A stretch of DNA of 64,000 nt from CAVZTX01 sp963778375 (GTDB lineage: Bacteria > Chloroflexota > Ktedonobacteria > Ktedonobacterales > Ktedonobacteraceae): assembly GCA_963778375.1 (NCBI GenBank), contig CAVZTX010000038.1:310001-374000 (forward strand). Direction: 5' to 3'. How positions within the stretch are numbered: position 1 is the stretch's first letter; each line of letters opens with the position of its first letter. The notes under the pieces were generated by a model that had not been told where the DNA came from, made no database searches, and saw only the letters and a list, made by a program, of their open reading frames with translations. Both the position numbers and the translations under genes were made by a program. Positions 26,171-34,900 of the stretch are shown in pieces.

Positions 26171-26602
26171 ATGCAGCAGACTACAACTCAAAGCAATGCC
26201 AGCAAATTAATCGCCATCGTAGAAGACGATCCGAACGTGGCAGAACTGCTTCATGACTCCTTGCAACAAGCAAACCATGATGGACGATGGTGTCTGCACA
26301 CTTTCACGGATGGACAGGACGCTAAAGATCATCTGCCTGAATTAGGTGCTGATCTCATCTTATTGGACGTAAAACTCCCTAACCTTGATGGAGCGTCCCT
26401 CTATAAAATTTTGCGTGGACATACCAGCACCAAACATACACCCATTATCGTGATTACCGCTAGCCACGAATGGGAACTGCATCGCATGGGTCTACAAACA
26501 GGACTTCTCCTGCGTAAACCATTCAACGTCCAGGAACTCCTTTTCATGATCTCTGCTCTCCTCGACCCTCGTGCGTCCTCTCCTGGATCAAGTCGGGAAT
26601 AA
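26171..26602 (+). CDS. Single-domain response regulator (receiver only)
   Basis: A 143-residue stand-alone CheY-like receiver. Acidic residues are in IAIVEDDPN, the phospho-acceptor aspartate in LILLDVKLPNLDG, the conserved threonine in IVITASHEW and the lysine in LLRKPFNVQEL. No output domain follows; the last 12 residues are a Ser/Pro/Arg tail. It is followed 4 bases later by the cysteine synthase gene. The partner kinase is not identifiable here. Confidence 0.88.
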   Translation: MQQTTTQSNASKLIAIVEDDPNVAELLHDSLQQANHDGRWCLHTFTDGQDAKDHLPELGADLILLDVKLPNLDGASLYKILRGHTSTKHTPIIVITASHEWELHRMGLQTGLLLRKPFNVQELLFMISALLDPRASSPGSSRE

Positions 26603-26606
26603 TGGC

Positions 26607-27569
26607 ATGAACATTTCTCGTCCCACTTCCTGGGCAAAGGACGCCAGCGAACTTGTTGGCCGTACTCCCCTTGTGGAACTCAAGCGCATTGCTCCCCAAG
26701 GTGGTGCAACACTCCTCGCTAAACTTGAAATGTTCAGTCCGGGCGGCAGCGTCAAAGACCGCGTCGCTCTGCAAATGATCTGCGAGGCCGAAACCCAGGG
26801 CTTGCTGCGTCCCGGCGGGATCATCACCGAACCCACCAGTGGTAATATGGGTAGCTCCCTCGCATGGATCGCTGCTTCCCGTGGTTATCAATGCATCCTT
26901 ACGATGCCCGACACTACCAACCGCGAACGTCGTCTACTTCTGCGCCGCCTCGGTGCTCAAATTCTACTTACTCCAGGAGGAATGGGTATGCGTGGCGCTA
27001 TCAACAAGGTTATTGAACTGCGCACCACCCTCCCAAATGCCTGGTATCCCCAGCAATTCTACAATCCTGCCAATCCCCGTGCTCATCGAGAAGGCACCGC
27101 TCCGGAAATCTGGCAAGATACGGGGGGGACTGTTGACATCATCGTTGTGGGGGTTGGCACTGGGGGTACGCTGACCGGCATTGCTGAAGGTCTCCACGCT
27201 CATAATCCCTCCATCGAAATTGTCGCTGTTGAACCTGCCAATTGTGCTGTTCTTTCTGGTGGTCGTCCTGGTCCACACCGAATCGAAGGCCTCGGCCCCG
27301 GTTTCATTCCTGATACTCTTCGCATCGACCTTATCGACCGCATCATCCCGGTCACCGATGCAAATGCAGTCGCGACAGCTATCCGCCTCATGGAATTGGA
27401 AGGGATCTCTGTAGGCATCTCCAGCGGGGCCGCTGCCTGGGCTGCCCTCTCGGAAGCGGCCAAACCAGAGAATGCTGGCAAGGTCATCGTTACTGTCTTC
27501 CCCAGTGCCGCCGAACGCTACCTACAAACGATCCTTTTTGATGATTTGAGATCCGACCCACGCCTCTAA
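26607..27569 (+). CDS. PLP-dependent cysteine synthase family protein
   Basis: A fold-type II enzyme of 320 residues that probably makes cysteine from O-acetyl- or O-phosphoserine. The PLP-binding lysine is K50 in GGSVKDR. PTSGNMG binds the substrate carboxylate (usual form TSGNTG), GVGTGGTLTG holds the cofactor phosphate, and EGISVGISSGAA is the late conserved block. I chose ATG 26607; the frame extends upstream into the receiver gene but those residues are not family-like. Cystathionine beta-synthase activity is an alternative, since CysK, CysM and CBS catalytic cores are hard to separate. Confidence 0.88.
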   Translation: MNISRPTSWAKDASELVGRTPLVELKRIAPQGGATLLAKLEMFSPGGSVKDRVALQMICEAETQGLLRPGGIITEPTSGNMGSSLAWIAASRGYQCILTMPDTTNRERRLLLRRLGAQILLTPGGMGMRGAINKVIELRTTLPNAWYPQQFYNPANPRAHREGTAPEIWQDTGGTVDIIVVGVGTGGTLTGIAEGLHAHNPSIEIVAVEPANCAVLSGGRPGPHRIEGLGPGFIPDTLRIDLIDRIIPVTDANAVATAIRLMELEGISVGISSGAAAWAALSEAAKPENAGKVIVTVFPSAAERYLQTILFDDLRSDPRL

Positions 27570-27634
27570 CGCTTTACAATGCTGATATAATACTGGTAAC
27601 TGTGGAAAAGTTAGTAAATTGGTCAAAAAAGGTA

Positions 27635-27663
27635 TTGACATCCCCTCGTCCATATAGTATACT
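27635..27663 (+). promoter_or_regulatory. Strong promoter at the head of the rpoB leader
   Basis: TTGACA (27635-27640), a 17-base spacer and TATACT (27658-27663) match the housekeeping consensus at 11 of 12 positions. The predicted start near 27670 gives a leader of about 730 nt before rpoB, with no convincing gene in between. Confidence 0.7.
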
Positions 27664-27688
27664 GCAATCTGCCAGAATGTTTATTGTA

Positions 27689-27714
27689 GGTTATCATCTT
27701 TTTTGATGGTGACC
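27689..27714 (+). ncRNA. Promoter-proximal hairpin in the rpoB leader
   Basis: A 10-bp stem with two G-U pairs (27689-27698 with 27705-27714) and a six-U loop forms within the first 45 nt of the predicted transcript. No T tract follows, so it looks like a pause, stability or protein-binding hairpin and not a terminator. Confidence 0.45.
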
Positions 27715-28109
27715 TTTGCAGACATTACCGTTACATTCAAATATGTAACAAGGTTGGCAGGTATAAAAACAGGCAGACAGAGATAACAAGGCGCTTAACG
27801 ATATATCATTCCCCACGACCCATAATTTGAAGGTACTGCAAAATTTTGAGCATGCTCCAACAAACCACAAGGGTTCGGCCCGTTTTGAGGGTGCAGTAGC
27901 TGACTCATCTTCTGAAAGCTGTGAGAAGTTGAATTTAAGGTATTACGACGTTCTGAAGAGTGAATGGGGTGACATTAGTACCATATTGAGGGAAAGATGT
28001 AGCGTGTTTTGTTATCATATATAGGCGTGCATTTCGTCTAAATAGGTGGGGCTGGTTGTGTATGTGTACATGGGTGACCCAAAACAATTTGTATGTGTAG
28101 GGACGTAGG

Positions 28110-28147
28110 AGTAACCGCTTGCGAGAGCAATGTGCGGTTACTTTTCT
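28110..28147 (+). terminator. Terminator/attenuator-like hairpin in the rpoB leader
   Basis: AGTAACCGC (28110-28118) pairs perfectly with GCGGTTACT (28134-28142). The enclosed 15 nt contain TTGC-GAGA-GCAA, a small stem capped by a GNRA-type tetraloop. TTTCTTG follows, giving a modest U tract. It may end a leader RNA or act as an attenuator for rpoBC. Confidence 0.55.
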
Positions 28148-28292
28148 TGTCATTAAAACATCTTTAAGGCAAGCATTTAGGATAATTATCTTTTTGTTTA
28201 CATTTCATTATACCGCAGATAGGTGGAGAAGCTCTTCCTCACGGTCCAATAGACCCTGTGGAACTTCCTGCCTACAAAGACAATTGGCCGCA

Positions 28293-28339
28293 AGGGCTAT
28301 AGACGCAATCCGCCAGATTGTGTCGGACTACGTAGCCCT
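28293..28339 (+). ncRNA. Nested stem-loop before rpoB
   Basis: An outer stem AGGGCTA/TAGCCCT (28293-28299 and 28333-28339) encloses an 8-bp inner stem ACGCAATC/GATTGTGT around CGCCA. A REP-like unit (28359-28380) follows and then the rpoB ribosome site, so folding here could affect rpoB translation. Confidence 0.45.
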
Positions 28340-28358
28340 GGTTTCCTCTATGGCAAGC

Positions 28359-28380
28359 GGTCACAAGGGGCAGCCCCTAC
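28359..28380. repeat. REP-like unit just upstream of rpoB
   Basis: GGTCACAAGGGGCAGCCCCT followed by AC matches the dispersed CAAGGG...GCCCCTAC element also seen at 13425, 14306 and 18671. It ends 21 bases before the rpoB ATG. Confidence 0.5.
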
Positions 28381-28401
28381 AGTGAGAGGAGTAGACTACA
28401 C

Positions 28402-31400
28402 ATGGCAGTAAGCAGCAAGGCCGTCGCATTCCCAGAGCGTGTTTCTTTTGCACGCATCCCGGATATACGGTCAATGCCCGGCTTGATCCAAATTCAACTC
28501 GATTCGTTTGAATGGTTTAAGAAAGAAGGGTTACGCGAACTTTTTGACGAAATCTCTCCTATTGAAGACTTTACCGGCAAGAACCTGAAGCTCGAGTTTA
28601 TTGTTCCACCCGAGCCCTTTGGCAAGCCAAAATATACCGAAGATGAGTGCCGCGACCGCGACACCACTTACAATGCACCGTTGACTGTGAAGGCACGCCT
28701 GACCAACAAAGAGACTGGCGAGATTATCGAGAAGGACATATTCATGGGCGATTTTCCGCTCATGACCCAGCAGGGTACCTTCATTATTAATGGCGCGGAA
28801 CGTGTCGTCGTCAGCCAGCTTGTACGCTCTCCCGGCGTGTACTACACCGCCGACGAGGATGCCTCGACGGGTCGCAAACTCTACGCCGCAAAGCTCATTC
28901 CTGGCCGTGGTGCGTGGCTCGAATTTGAGACCAGCAACAAAAATCTGCTGACCGTCAAGATTGACCGCAAGCGCAAGCTGCCGGTTACGACCCTGTTACG
29001 TGCTATCGGTAGTCTGGCCAAGGAACAGTGGTACGGCGAGCAGCTCGATCTCACGACCGATCAGGGCATACTTGACGCCTTTCGTGACGTGGATACCGAT
29101 CCCAACGTGCGCTATATTCAGGCCACGCTCGATCGCGATCCCGTCAAAAGAGAGGACGAAGCACTGCTTGAGCTCTATAAAAAGATGCGTCCTGGCGATC
29201 CGGCCACCATCGATAACGCTCGATCGCTCGTGAGGAACATGTTCTTCAACGGACGCCGCTACGATCTTGGCAGCGTTGGTCGCTATAAGCTCAATCGCAA
29301 GCTCGACCTCTCCATCCCGCAGAGTCAACGTACGCTCACGCAGGATGACCTGGTCAACATCGTGCGCCGCCTCGTTTCACTGAACAATGGTCATGGGCGC
29401 AAAGACGACATCGACCACCTGGGTAATCGCCGCGTACGCTGCGTCGGCGAACTCATTCAAACCCAGTTCCGTGTCGGTCTCCTGCGTATGGAGCGCGTCG
29501 TCAAGGAGCGCATGAGCATTCAGGAGCCAGGCCAGGCCACTCCCAATGCACTGATTAATATTCGTCCGGTCGTGGCAGCCATGAAAGAGTTCTTTGGCGG
29601 CAGCCAACTCTCGCAGTTCATGGATCAGACCAACGCCCTGGCTGAAATTGGACATAAGCGCCGTCTCTCAGCCCTCGGCCCTGGTGGACTTTCGCGTGAT
29701 CGCGCAGGGTTCGATGTGCGTGACGTGCATAAATCGCACTACGGTCGCATCTGTCCTATCGAAACGCCAGAGGGTCCAAACATCGGCCTCATCGGTAACC
29801 TGGCTACTTATGGGCAGGTAAACCCGTATGGCTTTGTCGAAACACCCTATCGTAAGGTCTACAAACGCCTGCGAGCGAATGATCCGCGCCTTGTTGGCCG
29901 TGAATTTCGTGGTGGTGTTGGGCATGAGCGTGAAGACGTGAAAGCTGCCGATGGCCAGGTACTGATACCTGCTGGAACACGCCCACGTGTCAACCAGGAA
30001 CTCTTCGCAAAACTTTCAGAGGCGCTTGGCGAGCAGGAGGTCAAGGTCAAACCTTTCCTTACTGACGAAGTCGATTATCGCACTGCCGATGATGAGGAGA
30101 ATTTCTGGATTGCCCAGGCTAATGCCAGGCTCACAGAAAACAGCGAATTTGCTGAGGATCGCGTTCTAGCTCGCTATCAGGGTGAGTTCGTCGAGGAGAA
30201 CTCTGACCTGATGGATTACATGGACGTTTCGCCCAAACAAACCGTGAGTGTCGCAACTGCGTTGATTCCGTTCCTGGAACACGATGACGTGAACCGAGCA
30301 TTGATGGGCGCAAACATGCAGCGCCAAGCAGTGCCTCTGCTACGCCCGCAGTCGCCCATTTGCGGCACAGGTATCGAGCGGCAGGTTGCCATCGACTCCG
30401 GTCAGGTGGTGGTCACATCGGTGAGCGGCGAAGTTGTCGGTTCCTCTGCTCGCCAAATCAGTATTGTAGACGAACAGGGTGAAGTACACAACTTCCGCCT
30501 GCGCAAGTTCGTGCGCTCGAACGCGGGAACCTGCATCAATCAGCGACCTATCGTACGCAAGGGTGACTATGTCAACGCCGGGCAGGTCATTGCCGACGGC
30601 TCATCGACGGAACTAGGTGAACTGGCGCTTGGACAGAACATCCTCGTCGCTTTCATGAGCTGGGAGGGTGGCAACTACGAAGATGCTATTCTCATCAGTG
30701 AGCGCATCGTGCGTGAAGACCTCTTCACCTCTATCCATATTGAAAAATACGAGATCGATGCCCGCGATACCAAGCTTGGACCCGAGGAGATCACACGCGA
30801 TATTCCAAACGTCGGTGAGGAAGGTCTGCGCAACCTTGATGAGCGCGGTATCATTTATGTCGGTGCCGAGGTAGGACCACAGGATATCCTTGTCGGCAAA
30901 ATCACCCCTAAAGGTGAAACTGAACTGACTGCCGAGGAAAAGCTGTTGCGCGCCATCTTTGGTGAGAAAGCGCGTGAAGTGAAAGACACTTCGTTGCGCG
31001 TACCGCATGGTGAGCGTGGCAAAGTTGTTGAAGTCAAAGTCTTCTCGCGTGACGTGGGCGACGAGTTACCTCCTGGAGTCAACCAGCTCGTGCGTGTCAG
31101 TATTGCTCAGAAGCGTAAGATTGGCGCGGGCGACAAAATGGCAGGACGTCACGGCAACAAAGGTGTGATCTCGCGGGTGCTACCCATCGAGGATATGCCC
31201 TTCCTACCGGATGGTACGCCAGTAGATATCATCTTGAACCCACTTGGTGTTCCGCACCGTATGAACATCGGGCAGATCATGGAGACCCACCTGGGTTGGG
31301 CAGCCGATGCCCTTGGCTTCAAGATCGCAACGCCAGTCTTTGACGGAGCTACCGAAGAAGACATCGAAACGCTCCTACGGCGCGCCGGACTACCAGAGAC

Positions 31401-31899
31401 GGGTAAGATACAACTGTACGATGGTCGCACAGGTGAGCCATTTGATCAGCCGATCACGGTTGGCTACACCTACATGTTGAAACTGGCGCACCTCGTCGAA
31501 GACAAGGTACACGCACGCTCAACCGGCCCATACAGCCTGATCACGCAGCAGCCGCTCGGTGGTAAAGCGCAATTTGGTGGGCAGCGTTTTGGTGAAATGG
31601 AAGTCTGGGCGCTCGAAGCCTATGGCGCAGCCAACATCTTACAGGAGATCCTGACCGTCAAGTCCGACGATGTTGTTGGTCGTGTTAAGACCTATGAAGC
31701 CATCGTCAAGGGCGAAAACATCATGGAGCCGGGTGTTCCCGAATCCTTCAAAGTGTTGGTCAAGGAACTACAAAGCCTCGGCATCAACGTTGAAGTCCTC
31801 AACGAAGACGAGCAAAAGATACAGTTTGTCGAAGATACGTCAAGCGATGTCATGCCGGAACTTGGCATTAACCTCTCCGGTTTCGAAGGAGATCAGTAA
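28402..31899 (+). CDS. rpoB: RNA polymerase beta subunit
   Basis: Beta subunit of the core polymerase, 1165 residues, the short form without the large lineage insertions of Proteobacteria. Recognisable blocks are QLVRSPGVYY, the rifampicin region from SQFMDQTNALAEIGHKRRLS to GLIGNLATYG, GDKMAGRHGNKGVIS with catalytic-centre lysines, and the C-terminal GGKAQFGGQRFGEMEVWALE leading into YGAANILQEI. GAGAGGAG lies about 10 bases before ATG. It follows a long structured leader and is followed by rpoC after one base. rplJ/rplL do not precede it, unlike many bacteria. Confidence 0.98.
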   Translation: MAVSSKAVAFPERVSFARIPDIRSMPGLIQIQLDSFEWFKKEGLRELFDEISPIEDFTGKNLKLEFIVPPEPFGKPKYTEDECRDRDTTYNAPLTVKARLTNKETGEIIEKDIFMGDFPLMTQQGTFIINGAERVVVSQLVRSPGVYYTADEDASTGRKLYAAKLIPGRGAWLEFETSNKNLLTVKIDRKRKLPVTTLLRAIGSLAKEQWYGEQLDLTTDQGILDAFRDVDTDPNVRYIQATLDRDPVKREDEALLELYKKMRPGDPATIDNARSLVRNMFFNGRRYDLGSVGRYKLNRKLDLSIPQSQRTLTQDDLVNIVRRLVSLNNGHGRKDDIDHLGNRRVRCVGELIQTQFRVGLLRMERVVKERMSIQEPGQATPNALINIRPVVAAMKEFFGGSQLSQFMDQTNALAEIGHKRRLSALGPGGLSRDRAGFDVRDVHKSHYGRICPIETPEGPNIGLIGNLATYGQVNPYGFVETPYRKVYKRLRANDPRLVGREFRGGVGHEREDVKAADGQVLIPAGTRPRVNQELFAKLSEALGEQEVKVKPFLTDEVDYRTADDEENFWIAQANARLTENSEFAEDRVLARYQGEFVEENSDLMDYMDVSPKQTVSVATALIPFLEHDDVNRALMGANMQRQAVPLLRPQSPICGTGIERQVAIDSGQVVVTSVSGEVVGSSARQISIVDEQGEVHNFRLRKFVRSNAGTCINQRPIVRKGDYVNAGQVIADGSSTELGELALGQNILVAFMSWEGGNYEDAILISERIVREDLFTSIHIEKYEIDARDTKLGPEEITRDIPNVGEEGLRNLDERGIIYVGAEVGPQDILVGKITPKGETELTAEEKLLRAIFGEKAREVKDTSLRVPHGERGKVVEVKVFSRDVGDELPPGVNQLVRVSIAQKRKIGAGDKMAGRHGNKGVISRVLPIEDMPFLPDGTPVDIILNPLGVPHRMNIGQIMETHLGWAADALGFKIATPVFDGATEEDIETLLRRAGLPETGKIQLYDGRTGEPFDQPITVGYTYMLKLAHLVEDKVHARSTGPYSLITQQPLGGKAQFGGQRFGEMEVWALEAYGAANILQEILTVKSDDVVGRVKTYEAIVKGENIMEPGVPESFKVLVKELQSLGINVEVLNEDEQKIQFVEDTSSDVMPELGINLSGFEGDQ

Positions 31900-31900
31900 T

Positions 31901-34900
31901 ATGCTCGAAGTAAATGATTTTAACGCTATCCGTATCAGCCTTGCCAGCCCAGAGCAAATTCGCGGCTGGAGCTACGGCGAGGTAACGAAACCGGAAACAA
32001 TCAACTACCGCACACTCAAACCGGAGAAGGACGGCCTGTTCTGCGAACGCATCTTTGGCCCGACCAAGGATTGGGAGTGTTACTGCGGCAAATATAAACG
32101 CGTGCGCTTCAAGGGAATTGTGTGCGACAAGTGCGGTGTTGAAGTAGCTCGCTCAAAGGTACGCCGTGAGCGTATGGGCCACATCGAACTGGCATCGCCA
32201 GTGAGCCACATCTGGTACTTTAAGGGTACGCCAAGTCGTATTGGCCTCTTACTGGACCTCTCGCCGCGCAACTTGGAGCGTATCCTGTACTTTGCCCTCT
32301 ACGTCGTCACGCATATCGACGAAGAGGCGCGCCAGCAGGAATTGATGCGGCTGGACGAAGAACTGGTCAGCCTGGAACAGAACCTGGATGAAAAAGTAGT
32401 CGAGCGCGTCGATACACTGAAGGAACGGCGCGAAAGCGAGATCGAGGATGCGCGCAATCGCATCTCCACTGACACTTATGAGATCGAGGCTCGTCGTGAG
32501 CAAGACCTTGAGGCTGCAAGACGGGCTGAGAGCGATACTCTAGCCCGACTGCGTGAATTTATGGATCAGCCTGCCGAGGAAGATATCGTCTATGAACTGA
32601 CCGATCGCACGATTGTGAAGCAAGGCGATACCGTTACGCCCAAGCATCTTGACCTGCTCGAGCGCGTGGCCGAAACAACCCGCAACGATATCGCTGAGAA
32701 TGCACGTCGCGAAATCGAGACCTTGCGTACCGACAGTGAGCGCGAGGCCGAGCAACTGCGTCTCAATTACCAGGGTCAGATCGACTCGGTACAAACGCAG
32801 TTGGAGTCACAGCGCGTCGATAGGCGGCAGCGTTTGGAGCAGCAACGGCGTGACCTGGAAGGTCTGAAGAAAATGGACCTGCTCCAGGAGAACCGCTTCC
32901 GCGAACTGCGCGAAGCTTTTGGTTCGCAGGTATTCCGAGCGGGTATGGGAGCCGAGGCCGTACGCGAACTCATCTCTGCTCTCGATATGGATAAGCTTGC
33001 TGGCGACCTGCGCCATGAGATCAGCTCAACCGTTGGACAGCGTCGCAAGAAGGCTACCAAGCGTTTGAAGGTCGTAGAGGCCTTCCGCAAATCAAACACT
33101 TCACCAGAGTGGATGATTCTGACCGTCCTGCCAGTACTGCCACCCGACCTGCGCCCAATGGTGCAGCTCGATGGTGGTCGCTTCGCTACTTCGGACTTGA
33201 ATGACCTGTATCGCCGTGTGATTAACCGCAACAACCGCCTCAAACGGCTACTGGAACTGGGTGCACCGGAGATCATCATTCGCAATGAGAAGCGTATGCT
33301 GCAAGAGGCATGTGACGCCCTGATCGATAATGGTCGGCGCGGACGTGCTGTGGCCGGTTCGGGCAACCATAAACTCAAGAGCCTGTCGGATATGCTTAAA
33401 GGTAAGCAAGGCCGTTTCCGCCAGAACTTGCTCGGTAAGCGCGTTGACTACTCCGGTCGTTCGGTGATCGTGGTTGGCCCAGATCTGAAGTTGCACCAGT
33501 GTGGTCTGCCCAAGAAAATGGCACTGGAACTCTTCAAGCCATTTGTAATGCGGAAACTGGTAGAGCAGAACTTTGCTCACAATATTAAGAGTGCGAAGCG
33601 CTTTGTGGAGCGTGTCAAGCCAGAGGTATGGGATGTCCTGGAAGAGGTCATTAAAGACCATCCAGTGCTGCTCAACCGTGCTCCGACGCTGCACCGCCTG
33701 GGCATTCAGGCCTTTGAAGCAGTGCTGGTAGAGGGCAGCGCTATTCAACTGCACCCGCTGGTCTGTTCAGCCTTCAACGCAGACTTCGATGGTGACCAGA
33801 TGGCCGTCCACGTCCCGCTTTCTGATAAGGCACAGGACGAGGCTCGCCAGTTCATGCTCTCAACGCGTAACCTGCTCTCGCCGGCAACAGGCGAACCATC
33901 GATTGGTGCAAGCCAGGACATGGTGCTCGGCTGCTTCTACCTGACGCAGGATCGCCCGGGCAAAAAGGGCGAAGGACATGTCTTTACCGACACAACCGAA
34001 GCCATGCTTGCTTATCAGCAAGGGGTCATCGATCTGCAAGCACGTATCAAGGTACGACTGGGTGAAACGGATGTCTATGACGTGCCGCCGCCTGCTAAGG
34101 CAACTATGCACTCCAATGGCAAACCGATTGAGACCACTGTTGGCCGCATCATTCTCAATGAAGCCCTGCCGGAGCGCCTCCGCTTCAAAAACTACGCGAT
34201 GAAGAAGGAGAACCTGCGCCAGATTATCGGTGACTGCTTCAAAGAGTATGGGCGTGCTAAAACATCTGAACTGGCAGACGAAATCAAGCGCCTCGGCTTC
34301 TCCTATGCCACTAAAGCCGGCGTCACCATCGCCATCAGCGACGTGAAAGTGCCGGAAGGCAAACAGGACGAATTGACTAAGACCGACGCCAAAATCGCCG
34401 AACTCGAAGAACAGTACCGTGAAGGTCTGATCACCGAGAACGAGAGATACCAGCAGACGGTTGACGCCTGGAACGAAGCCACCGAAAACGTGACGAAAAT
34501 GGTACAGTCGTCGCTTGACCCGTTTGGTTCGATCTACACTATCGCTACATCGGGCGCAACAAAGGCGAAATTCCAACAGATTCGCCAGTTGTCCGGCATG
34601 CGTGGACTGATGGCAAGCCCATCAGGTAAGATCATCGATATTCCAATCCGTGGTAACTTCCGCGAAGGCCTGAGCGTGCTCGAGTACTTTATCAGTAGCC
34701 ACGGCGCTCGTAAAGGTCTGGCCGATACCGCCCTGCGTACAGCAGAGTCCGGCTACCTGACCCGCCGCTTGATCGATGTGGCCCAGGATGTAATCGTGGG
34801 CGAGGAAGACTGCGGAACAACTGAAGGCATCCTGATCACGGAAGAGGATAGCAAGGAGATGATGCTCCCTGATATCCGAACACGCCTGGTCGGTCGTGTG

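Noticed and set aside
27827..28024. 65-codon frame in the rpoB leader
   Set aside because: TTG start without a ribosome site and no family resemblance; kept as leader sequence. It could still be a leader peptide.
31670..31900. Upstream extension of the rpoC frame
   Set aside because: This is rpoB sequence in another phase; ATG 31901 with AAGGAG is the natural start.
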